64,000 bases of DNA from Halomonas cupida (lineage in GTDB: Bacteria; Pseudomonadota; Gammaproteobacteria; Pseudomonadales; Halomonadaceae). Below are positions 8,913 to 17,744 of this stretch, piece by piece (position 1 is the first letter of the stretch; the number at the start of each line of letters is the position of its first letter). The stretch lies in NCBI RefSeq assembly GCF_900142755.1, contig NZ_FRCA01000004.1, positions 62,001-126,000 on the forward strand, read 5' to 3'. Made by a program: the position numbers and the translations under genes. Under the pieces are notes generated by a model. It was given only the letters and a program-made list of their open reading frames with translations. It made no database searches and was not told the origin of the DNA.

Positions 8913-10130
8913 ATGACACAGAGAATTATAATTGCCGGGTCCGGCTTCGCCGGGCTGTGGGCCGCTATGTCCGCCGCGCGGGCAGTTTATACGCTTGATA
9001 AAGATCCGATGGCTTCGGATATCGAGATCATAATGGTCTCACCGGAGCCGAAAGTCTGTATACGCCCCCGCCTTTACGAGGCGGTCCTCGAGAACATGGA
9101 TCCGGATATCGGTCCGCTATTGCAAGAGGTAGGCGTAAAACATCTGCCAGGTTTCATTGAAGCTATCGATACCTATAAAAAATCGATAACCGTGCTTAAG
9201 CACGGAGAGGAGAATGTCACCCTTCCTTACGATCGGCTTGTACTGGCCACGGGGAGTGAGCTGTTTCATCCACCTGTCCCAGGGCTCGCTAAATATACAT
9301 TCAGCGTTAACACCCTCTCCGACGCCAGAAAACTCCACGAACATCTTCAGGCTCTGGCATCACAGTCTCGCTCCCAGGCCAGGGACACGATCGTTGTCGT
9401 CGGCGGTGGGCTGACTGGCCTTGAAACCGCGACTGAGATGCCAACGCGCCTACGCCACATTCTGGGACCGGAAGCGGAAGCTCGCGTCGTGATTGTAGAT
9501 ACTGCCGATCAAATCGGTATTGATATGGGTATCGAGCCCGCGACGCTCATCGCCCAGGCATTATCTGACTGCGGAGTAGAGGCTCGCGCGGGAGTCCGAG
9601 TTGAAGAAGTCGATGAATGTGGTGTCCGGCTGTCTAACGGCGAGCACATCAAAGCACACACAGTCATATGGGCTGCTGGGATGCGAGCCAGCTCGCTAAC
9701 GGCACAGATCCCCGGAGAGCGGGATTCACTTGGTCGCATTCTAGGTGATGAGTTTCTTCATGCTCCTGGAGTAAAGGGCGTGTTTGTGACCGGGGACACG
9801 GTCAAGGTTCCTACGGACAACCAAGGCAACTACAACGTCATGTCCTGCCAACACGCAATGAGCCTTGGCCGAGTGGCGGGCCACAACGCCGCGGCAGAAC
9901 TACTAGGTTTGCCCTTGCATCCATACAGCCAACCAAAATATGTCACATGCCTGGATCTCGGCCCATGGGGCGCGCTCTATACCGAAGGATGGGATCGACA
10001 AGTCCATTACATTCGCAACGAAGGAAAGAAAATCAAGCAGGAAATTAATACTGTCTGGATCTATCCTCCCGAACCTGACCGGGAAGCCGTTTTCTCGGTT
10101 GCCAATCCTGACTTCGTCGTCGTGCCCTGA
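8913..10130 (+). CDS. NAD(P)/FAD-dependent oxidoreductase, NDH-2-like
   Basis: 405 residues. The N-terminal FAD-binding fingerprint is IIIAGSGFAGLWAA and the second Rossmann motif for NAD(P)H is VVVGGGLTGLETA. The downstream VKGVFVTGDT is the late FAD contact that is typical of the pyridine nucleotide-disulfide oxidoreductase fold. There is no redox-active CxxxxC, so type II NADH dehydrogenase or a related quinone/flavin reductase is more likely than a disulfide reductase. A clear AGGAGAG signal sits 6 bases before the ATG. The function inside this cluster is uncertain; the neighbouring SDR and hydrolases suggest detoxification of electrophiles or quinones. Confidence 0.85.
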   Translation: MTQRIIIAGSGFAGLWAAMSAARAVYTLDKDPMASDIEIIMVSPEPKVCIRPRLYEAVLENMDPDIGPLLQEVGVKHLPGFIEAIDTYKKSITVLKHGEENVTLPYDRLVLATGSELFHPPVPGLAKYTFSVNTLSDARKLHEHLQALASQSRSQARDTIVVVGGGLTGLETATEMPTRLRHILGPEAEARVVIVDTADQIGIDMGIEPATLIAQALSDCGVEARAGVRVEEVDECGVRLSNGEHIKAHTVIWAAGMRASSLTAQIPGERDSLGRILGDEFLHAPGVKGVFVTGDTVKVPTDNQGNYNVMSCQHAMSLGRVAGHNAAAELLGLPLHPYSQPKYVTCLDLGPWGALYTEGWDRQVHYIRNEGKKIKQEINTVWIYPPEPDREAVFSVANPDFVVVP

Positions 10131-10199
10131 GAGTTGCTTAACATCTCGGTATATATGTCCACCGGTCAAATGCAACAACCTATTTAGAGATTAAAACTC

Positions 10200-10949
10200 A
10201 TGGCTAGTCTTGACGGAAAAGTGGCTTTAATTACGGGAGGGTCCAGTGGTATTGGACTGGCATCAGCGATTGCCTTTTCAAACGCCGGCGCTCGAGTCAT
10301 CGTTACGGGTCGAAAGCAAAGCTCACTCTACGAATCGCTTGATCTTATTGGACCAGATAGCATAGGTATTTGTGGTGACATTTCCGACCTAACTCATCAC
10401 GACAATTTAGTATCAGCAGTGAAAGAACATTTCGGTAGTTTAGACATTTATATGGCTAACGCCGGCATTAATCACATTGAGCCAACGGAGGCCGTCACAG
10501 CCGAAAGCTACGATGCACAGTTTTCTGCAAATACACGTGGCACTTTTTTCGGTGTACAGAAAATGTTGCCGATGATGAATGATGGTGGATCTATTCTCCT
10601 CACCAGTTCTATCGCTAGTGACAAAGTACTCGATGGCCATGCCGTGTACGCTGGCACCAAGGCTGCAATCAACGCTTTTGCCAAGAGTTGGGCAATAGAA
10701 CTCAAACACAGGAATATTCGAGTCAATGTTCTCAGCCCTGGACCGGTAGAAACAGGAATTTTGGATAAGCTTGGTATTCCTCAGGAAAAACTTTCCGACT
10801 TCACTAGGACGATGGCGCAGGCGATCCCGCTAGGGAGAATGGGCCACCCAAGTGAATTAGGGAGAGCCGCTCTATTTCTCGCCTCAGATGACAGTAGCTT
10901 CGTGAACGGGGTCAACCTTCAGGTAGATGGCGGCATGACACTGCTCTAG
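10200..10949 (+). CDS. Short-chain dehydrogenase/reductase (SDR)
   Basis: 249 residues, standard length for a classical SDR. It shows the cofactor loop TGGSSGIG (14-21), NAG for the central sheet, the catalytic Ser in LTSSIA and the YAGTK catalytic Tyr-Lys pair, and the C-terminal NGVNLQVDGG. The NAD(P)H-dependent substrate cannot be read from the sequence. Base composition is noticeably more AT-rich than in the neighbours, which fits horizontal acquisition. It lies 69 bases after the FAD oxidoreductase. Confidence 0.87.
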   Translation: MASLDGKVALITGGSSGIGLASAIAFSNAGARVIVTGRKQSSLYESLDLIGPDSIGICGDISDLTHHDNLVSAVKEHFGSLDIYMANAGINHIEPTEAVTAESYDAQFSANTRGTFFGVQKMLPMMNDGGSILLTSSIASDKVLDGHAVYAGTKAAINAFAKSWAIELKHRNIRVNVLSPGPVETGILDKLGIPQEKLSDFTRTMAQAIPLGRMGHPSELGRAALFLASDDSSFVNGVNLQVDGGMTLL

Positions 10950-11037
10950 AGCCCAACCGTGTCTAGCTCGATCGCAGATGCGCCTCAATTAATAGCAGGA
11001 TTGGTCTCTGCGCAAGGCAATCAGAAGGAGATAAACA

Positions 11038-11994
11038 ATGAGCCTAAACAACATCGCAAGTCAGCCTAAAGCAAACGTGCGCGAGGATAACAACCTGCGC
11101 TTCAGTACAACAGGGGCTGAGGAACTGGTTCCGTCGCGCTATGCGCTGAAGGTCGGCGAAATTGACGTGCTGGTGGTCAGCGATGGGGTACTCCCGCTCC
11201 CAACCACGATGCTGGCACACAACGCAGACCCGGACGTCCGGGCGACCTGGCTGGACGACATGTTTCTGCCGCCGGACACTTTCGACTGGTCATTGAACGT
11301 GATCGTGGCACGTAGCGGCGAGCAGACCATACTGATCGATGCCGGACTAGGGTTGGATCCAGACTTGAGCTTGCCGCGGGCCGGGCAGTTGATCAAACGT
11401 CTGGAGGCCGCAGGCATCGATCTTGCCACCGTAACCGATGTAGTACTTACCCATATGCACATGGACCACGTTGGTGGACTGCTCATCGACGGGGTAAAGG
11501 AGCGGCTGCGTCCAGATCTGCGAATCCACGTTGCGGCCGCCGAGGTAGAATTCTGGGCATCGCCCGATTTCTCCCATACTGCTATGCCGCCGGGGTTTCC
11601 AGATGCGCTTCGAGCGACCGCCAAACGATTCGTGGAAGAATATCGCAGCTATCTGCAGCCGTTCGAGCAAGAAGTCGAAGTGGCGCCAGGGGTAGTCGCC
11701 TACCGCACTGGCGGCCACACCCCAGGTCACAGCATGGTCCACCTTACCTCTGGCAGCGAGGGATTAACATTCGCGGGTGACGCCATATTCGCGGTCGGGT
11801 TCGAACAACCCGATTGGTATAACGGTTTTGAACACGACCCCGAAGAAGCAGCCCGAGTTCGACTCCGTCTTCTTCGAGAGCTGGCAGCGACCGGTGAGCT
11901 GCTGGTGGCCACCCATCTTCCCTTTCCATCCCTCGGACGCGTGGCAGTCGATGGCGATGCCTTTCGCTGGGTACCCGTCTTCTGGGACTACTAA
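11038..11994 (+). CDS. Metallo-beta-lactamase-fold hydrolase
   Basis: 318 residues. The metal-binding signature HMHMDH occupies 139-144, with further ligands in GGHTPGHS (His231) and in FAGDAIF (Asp248). The set matches dinuclear Zn enzymes of the lactonase/hydrolase branch of the superfamily. There is no signal peptide, so it is probably cytoplasmic, which argues against a true beta-lactamase. The Shine-Dalgarno AGAAGGAGAT 6 bases before the ATG is the best in the cluster. The acyl-lactone, thioester or other ester substrate is unknown. Confidence 0.86.
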   Translation: MSLNNIASQPKANVREDNNLRFSTTGAEELVPSRYALKVGEIDVLVVSDGVLPLPTTMLAHNADPDVRATWLDDMFLPPDTFDWSLNVIVARSGEQTILIDAGLGLDPDLSLPRAGQLIKRLEAAGIDLATVTDVVLTHMHMDHVGGLLIDGVKERLRPDLRIHVAAAEVEFWASPDFSHTAMPPGFPDALRATAKRFVEEYRSYLQPFEQEVEVAPGVVAYRTGGHTPGHSMVHLTSGSEGLTFAGDAIFAVGFEQPDWYNGFEHDPEEAARVRLRLLRELAATGELLVATHLPFPSLGRVAVDGDAFRWVPVFWDY

Positions 11995-12183
11995 CCGTTT
12001 GTCGGGTTAGAGCATGCAAAAATAGACGCGATAGAAATCCCGTGTGAGTTTGCTGGGAAAAATACATTTCCTCACATCAACCCGCGCGGGATTCCTGACT
12101 CTCTCACTGAAAACGCGCGTCACCAATATCAGCTTTCTCTTTTAGTTCATAAGACTGACCTAACACGTCAAAAGGAAGAAACG

Positions 12184-13158
12184 GTGGAAGTTTTTGGCTC
12201 CCCCTATCTTACGCGCCGAGAGCTTATCGCTCTGGGTCTGGGAGTTGCTGCGATGGCCTCCTTACCCGCTTGCTCGATGACACAGCTCCCTCAAACCAGC
12301 ACAGCAGCAAGGAGACAGACAATGAGTACGATCACCACGACTGACGGTACCAAGATATTCTTCAAGGACTGGGGACCGAAAACGGCACAGCCGATCGTCT
12401 TTCATCACGGCTGGCCATTGAGCTCGGATGACTGGGACGCCCAGATGCTGCATTTCGTTAGTTTGGGTTATCGCGTCATCGCCCATGATCGCCGTGGCCA
12501 CGGCCGCTCCGCCCAGGTCAGTGACGGGCACGACATGGACCACTACGCTGCGGATGTGGCAGCGGTCGTTGAACATCTCGACCTAAAGAATACCGTGCAC
12601 ATCGGTCACTCTACCGGCGGCGGTGAAGCGGCTCACTATGTGGCCAAGTTCGGTCAGCCGCAGAGACGCGTGGCCAAGTTGGTAATGATCGGCGCGGTTC
12701 CTCCCATCATGGTCAAGACCGAGAGTAATCCCGGCGGCTTACCCATCAAGGTATTCGACGGTTTCCGCCAGCAGTTGGCAGCCAATCGAGCAAAGTTCTA
12801 TCTAAACGTAGCGAGTGGCCCTTTCTACGGTTTCAATAGGGACAACGTTGAGGTTTCTCCCGCAGTCATCCAGAACTGGTGGCGGCAAGGCATGATGGGG
12901 GGCGCCAAGGCGCACTACGACGGCATTAAGGCGTTCTCGGAAACCGACTTCACGGCAGACCTGGAAGCAATCGACGTACCGACGTTGGTCATGCACGGAG
13001 ACGATGACCAGATCGTGCCCATCGAGGACTCGGCGATACTCTCAGACAAGCTTCTATCGAACAGTACATTGAGGGTCTATAGCGGCTACCCGCACGGTAT
13101 GTGCACAACGCATGCCGAAGTTATCAACCGGGATCTGACGGACTTCATTCAGAGCTAA
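12184..13158 (+). CDS. Alpha/beta hydrolase of the non-haem haloperoxidase type, with Tat-like lipoprotein leader
   Basis: 324 residues from a GTG start. Residues 10-30 form a twin-arginine-like leader (TRRELIALGLG) ending in a lipobox LPAC. From residue 47 the protein aligns by eye with cofactor-free chloroperoxidases/esterases: FFKDWGP, HHGWPLSSDDWD, the nucleophile elbow GHSTGGGE (Ser143), the acid region VPTLVMHGDDDQIVP and the histidine in YPHGM. A strong AAGGAG lies 7 bases before an internal ATG at 12322 that matches the usual family start, so two forms are possible, a membrane-anchored and a cytoplasmic one. The gene closes the redox cluster. Confidence 0.85.
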   Translation: MEVFGSPYLTRRELIALGLGVAAMASLPACSMTQLPQTSTAARRQTMSTITTTDGTKIFFKDWGPKTAQPIVFHHGWPLSSDDWDAQMLHFVSLGYRVIAHDRRGHGRSAQVSDGHDMDHYAADVAAVVEHLDLKNTVHIGHSTGGGEAAHYVAKFGQPQRRVAKLVMIGAVPPIMVKTESNPGGLPIKVFDGFRQQLAANRAKFYLNVASGPFYGFNRDNVEVSPAVIQNWWRQGMMGGAKAHYDGIKAFSETDFTADLEAIDVPTLVMHGDDDQIVPIEDSAILSDKLLSNSTLRVYSGYPHGMCTTHAEVINRDLTDFIQS

Positions 13159-13309
13159 GCCCTGTGCGGCTGTAGCCTCTGTCCACGCCTCAGCCGCGAC
13201 ACTACTTCACATGATGGTTTTCGAACGGTAGTAAATTACCTGAATTAAGGAACCTGCCAATGAGGCGGCAGAGGTAAGGGTTAGATTACCACCAACTAGT
13301 AACTGCAAT

Positions 13310-13368
13310 GACTGCTTCTGGCCGATTTCAGCTATTCGTAACGGACAGAAACCGGCCAGAAAGCGGTC
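13310..13368. repeat. Inverted-repeat hairpin element in the 13159-13474 gap
   Basis: The arms GACTGCTTCTGGCCG (13310-13324) and its near-complement at 13353-13368 are separated by 28 bases. The same GCTTCTGGCCG core recurs in the gap at 7720-7735 and, as ACTTCTGGCCG, at 28601-28611. This suggests a dispersed intergenic element or decayed insertion ends. The rest of the 316-base gap holds nothing I recognise. Confidence 0.55.
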
Positions 13369-13474
13369 CTCCGCCGCCTGGTCCCCCGCGCTGAAAGCGG
13401 AAGTTTAAATTTGTCTTTGGCTGGACACGTAACACCTTCTGAGCGCCTACCCCCGTAAGATTTGCAGCCGGGTT

Positions 13475-14443
13475 TCACGCTCGATGGGGTGGACGTCTCG
13501 ACGTGCGGGCGGTCTTTTGCGAAGCCGGAAGGTCGTCGGGCTCACGGCTTTCGGGCACATCAACGGACAAACCTTTCAAGTGATCGATGAACCATCGTCC
13601 TGCGGGCCCAGGTGGCGCAGACGCTCGGTAAAAAGCCGACATGGTCAACGCGAAGTCCTCGCGCACATTGAGGAGCACCAAGCTCCCCACCGCGATGTCG
13701 GACTCCACCATGTGGCGGGGCATGCTGCCCCAGCCCACGCCATCCTTGAGAAAAGCGTACTTGGTTGAAAGATCTGCCAACCGCCAGGTCGACGGTGAGA
13801 ATACGCCAAAGTCTTTGCCGGCTAGCAGATTGGACCGGTCGGTGAGCACGAGTTGCACATGCTTCGCTATTTCGCGCGTGGGTATCCGGCCACGAAACTT
13901 CGCCAGCGGGTGCTGTGGTGCCGCCACGATGACAAAGGGAATCTCAACCACGCGTTCGCTGACCAGCGACGGAAATTCGATTGGCAACGACGTCAAGATG
14001 CCGAGGCTGCAACGTTCGTCCAATACCGGCTGGTACGCCGCGCCCATTCCCTCCACGAACAGTCGCAACGGTGTCAGCGGAAACCGTTCCGCGAACGCCT
14101 TCGCCGCTGCAGCGATGGTAGCGGTCGGGAAGAACACATCGACGACGACGGACAACTCGGCCTCGAGTCCGCCGGCCATCAGCTTGGCCCGGGCCTTCAT
14201 GGCGTCGACCCCGGACACGACGCTGCGGGCGTCCGCGAGCAACAGTTCGCCCTCTGGCGTGAGCTTCGGGAAGCGCGCCGTGCGGTCGAACAACACAACG
14301 TCGAGTTGCGCCTCAAGGCCGCTGATCCACCCGCTCACCGCCGACTGCACGCGATAAAGCTTGCGCCCTGCGGCCGAGAAGCTGCCCTCGTCGACCGCCG
14401 CGATGAAGGCCCGAAGTTGATCCAGAGAGACGCCGTCCAGCAT
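13475..14443 (-). CDS. LysR-family transcriptional regulator
   Basis: 322 residues from the ATG at 14443; an upstream TTG gives five more. The N-terminal winged helix is clear: SLDQLRAFIAAVDEGSFSAA, then QSAVSGWISGLEAQLDVVLFDR. The periplasmic-binding-like effector domain follows (LSVVVDVFFPTATIAAA). The C terminus is unusually basic. It is divergent from the SDR gene at 14560, separated by 116 bases, the classic arrangement for a LysR regulator and its target. The high GC and alphaproteobacteria-like codon use differ from the AT-richer SDR at 10200, which points to separate acquisition. Confidence 0.88.
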   Translation of the reverse strand: MLDGVSLDQLRAFIAAVDEGSFSAAGRKLYRVQSAVSGWISGLEAQLDVVLFDRTARFPKLTPEGELLLADARSVVSGVDAMKARAKLMAGGLEAELSVVVDVFFPTATIAAAAKAFAERFPLTPLRLFVEGMGAAYQPVLDERCSLGILTSLPIEFPSLVSERVVEIPFVIVAAPQHPLAKFRGRIPTREIAKHVQLVLTDRSNLLAGKDFGVFSPSTWRLADLSTKYAFLKDGVGWGSMPRHMVESDIAVGSLVLLNVREDFALTMSAFYRASAPPGPAGRWFIDHLKGLSVDVPESREPDDLPASQKTARTSRRPPHRA

Positions 14444-14559
14444 GATTATCCATCTCAAATATAGATAGCTTGAATCTCATTTTATCGTCTTTTCAGATCA
14501 TCTGGAAAGGCTCATTGTTGTCCTCGTCGCAACTACAACTCCCACGAAGGATACATGAC

Positions 14560-15294
14560 ATGACCAGATTGAATGGAAAGACCGCCGTAATCACAGGCGG
14601 CGCTACCGGTATCGGCCTCGCCGCCGCACAACGCCTCATCGACGAGGGCGCGTTCGTCTTCCTCTTCGGCCGTCGGCAGGACGTGCTCGACGCCGCTGTA
14701 GCCGACCTCGGGCCCAATGCCCGTGGGGTGCAAGGCTCCGTTTCCGATGAGGCCGATCTTGACCGACTCTATGCGGCGGTGAAGGCCGAGCGCGGAACGC
14801 TCGACATCGTCTTCGCTAATGCCGGGGTGGGAAGCCAGCTCAAGCTTGGCGAAATCACCGCCGAGCACATCGACGAAACCTTCGACATCAATGTGAAGGG
14901 CACGATCTTCACGGTTCAGAAGGCGCTGCCACTGATGGGCGAAGGCGGGTCGATCATCCTAACCGGATCGAGCGCCGGCACCACGGGCGCCCCGGCATTC
15001 ACCGCCTACAGTGCGAGCAAGGCAGCAGTACGCAACCTCGCGCGGACCTGGGCGGAGGATCTGAAGGGCACCGGCATCCGGGTAAACGTGTTGTCACCCG
15101 GGGCGACGGCGACCGAACTCGCGAAGGCAGCGCTAGGCGAAGAGGGCCAGAAGGTCTTCGCTTCGATGACGCCGCTCCAGCGCATGGCCGATCCGGCGGA
15201 GATCGGAGCGGCAGCTGCCTTTCTCGCGTCGTCGGACAGCAGCTTCATGACCGCCAGCGAGCTCGCCGTCGACGGCGGCCTGGCGCAACTCTGA
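14560..15294 (+). CDS. Short-chain dehydrogenase/reductase
   Basis: 244 residues from the ATG at 14560, which has GAAGGA 8 bases upstream; a longer frame to 14470 lacks a signal. It has the cofactor loop TGGATGIG, NAGVGS, the catalytic Ser in LTGSSAG, the YSASK active-site pair and the terminal ELAVDGG. It is a classical SDR; the substrate is unknown. It differs strongly from the SDR at 10200, so the two are not a recent duplication. It is probably the direct target of the divergent LysR. Confidence 0.87.
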   Translation: MTRLNGKTAVITGGATGIGLAAAQRLIDEGAFVFLFGRRQDVLDAAVADLGPNARGVQGSVSDEADLDRLYAAVKAERGTLDIVFANAGVGSQLKLGEITAEHIDETFDINVKGTIFTVQKALPLMGEGGSIILTGSSAGTTGAPAFTAYSASKAAVRNLARTWAEDLKGTGIRVNVLSPGATATELAKAALGEEGQKVFASMTPLQRMADPAEIGAAAAFLASSDSSFMTASELAVDGGLAQL

Positions 15295-15367
15295 CTCGCT
15301 ACGCCTGGCCTGGCGCTCCATTCGACTGTTCGGAGCGCCATAGGGTGTGCTAACCCAAGGGAAATAT

Positions 15368-15442
15368 ATGAGCTACGCAATTATCGGCTTCGGCAGTATC
15401 GGGCAGGCCCTGGCCAAGGCGCTTGCCCGCAACGGCATCTAA
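15368..15442 (+). pseudogene. NADPH-dependent F420-reductase-type oxidoreductase fragment with nonsense codon
   Basis: Twenty-four residues reading MSYAIIGFGSIGQALAKAL and so on show an N-terminal Rossmann loop GFGSIG, typical of the NADP oxidoreductase (F420-dependent) family. A TAA then interrupts the frame, and the next codons read VSVAT, exactly how the family continues after Gly-Ile-Glu. A GAA to TAA change explains this. Resemblance ends about 15 codons later, so the remainder has been lost. Confidence 0.6.
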
Positions 15443-15533
15443 GTATCCGTTGCAACCTGTGTACTTCACAAATCGATCTCAGCAGTCGCCGCATCGTGTG
15501 CGTCAATTTCACAATTCAAATGGAGCATGAAAG

Positions 15534-16505
15534 ATGACTTTCGTGGATCGGAATAGATCGCTGAAGCAGACCTTTGTAGAAACCAATGGCGTCAAGCTGA
15601 ACGTTGTCGAGGAAGGCGAGGGCCCGGCTGTGCTGTTCGTCCACGGCTTTCCTGACGGATGGCGGGGCTGGCGCCGGCAGATGGCGGCAGTCGCGGCCGC
15701 GGGTTACCGCGCGATATCGTTCGATACGCGTGGCTATGGCGATAGCTCCAAGCCTGAAGACGCCGCGCTTTACACGGTTCTCTACCATGTCGGAGACCTT
15801 GTCGGCATCCTCGCGAAACTCGGGATCGAGCGCGCTACCCTGATCGGCCACGACTTCGGTGCGACGGTGAGCTGGAACGCGGCGGTGATGCGTCCGGATC
15901 TGTTTGACGCGGTCTTCGGCCTCAGTGTCCCTCCGGTGCTACCGGGTGCGGGGCCCAGCATGCTCGAAATGCTGAAGACCGCCGGCAAGGAGGGAGCCTT
16001 TTATATGTTCCGCCACATGAAGCCGGAGGCCGACCAGGAGTGGGCGGATGCGGCCACGACTTTCCCGGGCGCTCTCTATTGGATGTCGGGGTTGCCCGAT
16101 GCTTCCGAAGCATGGGGTCCGATGGACCCAAGCAAAGATATGCACCGGCCATCCCCGATCGGAATCCCGCCCTTCGCTGACCGCGAGGACGCCGAGACGA
16201 TGATCGCAGGCTTCCAGCGTGATGGCTTCCACGGCCCACTGAATATCTATCGCGGCATGCAGCCCTATTTCGACCAAGCAAAAGCATTTGCCGGGGCGAA
16301 GATCCAACAGCCAGCCTTCTTTGCGTATGGCACAGCAGACAGCATGATTAAGATGCGAGCTTTGAACGAGGAAGATCTCAAGCTGGCCGTGCCAAACCTC
16401 CAGGGGTTCCTACCACTTGAGGGCGTCGGGCACTGGCCACAGCTCGAGGCGTCTGAGGCAGTGAATGAGGCGCTGGTCGCCTTTCTCAAGAAGAGGAAGG
16501 CTTGA
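15534..16505 (+). CDS. Alpha/beta-fold hydrolase, epoxide hydrolase type
   Basis: 323 residues. The HGFPDGWRGWR oxyanion region, the DTRGYGDSSKP loop and the nucleophile elbow GHDFGA with Asp107 (not Ser) are the signature of soluble epoxide hydrolases and haloalkane dehalogenases. The cap region contains a YRGM tyrosine of the kind that activates the epoxide, and GVGHWPQLE supplies the histidine. There is no signal peptide. It probably opens an epoxide to a diol. A GGAG lies about 9 bases before the ATG. Downstream fragments suggest it is the survivor of a larger catabolic block. Confidence 0.86.
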   Translation: MTFVDRNRSLKQTFVETNGVKLNVVEEGEGPAVLFVHGFPDGWRGWRRQMAAVAAAGYRAISFDTRGYGDSSKPEDAALYTVLYHVGDLVGILAKLGIERATLIGHDFGATVSWNAAVMRPDLFDAVFGLSVPPVLPGAGPSMLEMLKTAGKEGAFYMFRHMKPEADQEWADAATTFPGALYWMSGLPDASEAWGPMDPSKDMHRPSPIGIPPFADREDAETMIAGFQRDGFHGPLNIYRGMQPYFDQAKAFAGAKIQQPAFFAYGTADSMIKMRALNEEDLKLAVPNLQGFLPLEGVGHWPQLEASEAVNEALVAFLKKRKA

Positions 16506-16508
16506 GCC

Positions 16509-16850
16509 GTGACGACGATTTTTCGTTTGGATGCAAGCATTCGTGCCGTCGGCTCTCAAAGCCGCGCTCTAGGTTCAACGCTCGAGGACTCTATCCGAGC
16601 GCAACTGGCAGAGCTGGATGTCGTGAGGCGGGACGTTGGCCTTTCACCCCTGCATGCAACAGCTTGGGCCCTTGCCGTACAGGCTGGTCCAAAGGCCCTC
16701 AGCGAACGCACGACGGAGGAGGTGGAGGCGGCAGCGCGGGCACCGACATTGCCTGCACCGGTGATCGCGGAACAACGCGTACGAACGGTGCGCGAGTCCA
16801 CGGTAACCTGCTGCGCTTCGCAAATAGATCAACCCGCTCACTTATCTTGA
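16509..16850 (+). pseudogene. FMN-dependent NADH-azoreductase family, truncated
   Basis: The first 75 or so residues (MTTIFRLDASIR, SRALGSTLE, VVRRDVGLSPL) match the start of the azoreductase/flavodoxin-like NAD(P)H oxidoreductase family, including the FMN phosphate loop region. The family continues to about 200 residues with a VPLYNFGxP motif, which is missing; the frame degrades after about residue 85 and stops at 113. The GTG start is 3 bases past the hydrolase stop, so it was once co-translated. A deletion or frameshift is likely. Confidence 0.6.
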
Positions 16851-16884
16851 TCTAGCGGTTCGCATCGAATGCCGAACCTCGCGC

Positions 16885-17166
16885 TTGATCTTCGCTAGCT
16901 TAAATATGCGATCGTCGTTGCCGAGCAAGGCAGCTTTCGGCGAGCCGACTTCATTCATGGAGGCCCGCGAATTCGTAGCGCAGGGAGACCGGGTTCTGGT
17001 CATCGGCTTCGCCCAAGGAAAAATCAAAGCCACGAAAAGGGCGTGGGAGGACAATTGGGTCTTCGCTATTACCGTTCGAAATGGGAAACCGACAAAGATC
17101 CGGGAGTATATCGATACACAAGCACTGGCGCGAGCCTCCGAGATGGCCGCGAACCCCAAGCCCTGA
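16885..17166 (+). pseudogene. SnoaL/NTF2-like protein fragment
   Basis: The frame reads SFMEAREFVAQGDRVLVIG and then IKATKRAWEDNWVFAITVRNG, IREYIDTQALA. This is the C-terminal two thirds of a SnoaL-like/NTF2-like fold, which typically ends with a GKIxxxREYxDT strand. The N-terminal helices are absent, and the only starts are a TTG at 16885 and an ATG at 16909 without a binding site. I read it as the 3' part of a gene that lost its start. Confidence 0.55.
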
Positions 17167-17377
17167 GCCTCGCCATGGTGCGAGGGCAATTGCGGTATAA
17201 CCAGCGGGTCGGCTGCCTCGTCATCGACGGCAGCCCTGCTCCGCTTGGCGCGCTACAATCTTGCCGTGGGCGTATATACGATGTTGACGACAGGCAGCTA
17301 TTGGCCGAAACCGACCGTTCACGAGAACAGTCCTTTCTCCAAAGAGAGGACCATTCTTGTGCTGCCAACCTCCCCTA

Positions 17378-17635
17378 TCACATCTTGTAATGGCCCAGCA
17401 GTTTCTGCACAGGTCGGGCCGCTAATTCACATGGACTTGCATAGGCTTCAGCGGGTGTCTTCATACCAAGCGCCTGATGAGGGCGTCGGTGGTATAAAAC
17501 TGCTCCAGTTGCCGATGCATGTTGCAAGGTCTCGAAGCGATGGTGCTGGACACAGTGCTCTTCCAATGTCCGGATCAGACACTTCACTATGCCGTTTTGC
17601 TGTGAACACTGCGGTGTGATGAGCGCTTGCTGCAA
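17378..17635 (-). mobile_element. IS3-family transposase (orfB) 3' remnant
   Basis: The frame contains ITPQCSQQNGIVKCLIRTLEE and the near-terminal RRPHQALGMKTPAEA, the last part of the DDE integrase core of IS3-family OrfB including the region of the catalytic glutamate. The upstream catalytic region, OrfA and terminal inverted repeats are not visible, so this is a dead scar. It marks the right side of the decayed catabolic block and separates it from the TRAP operon region. Confidence 0.75.
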
Positions 17636-17744
17636 GCCATGACTCTCTAATAGGCATGTGTGGTGACGGCTGCAGCAAAGGTCAGGAGCGCTTTCACCCT
17701 GAGATATGAAATTATTTCTTTCTTCTATACGCAGAACTCAGCAT

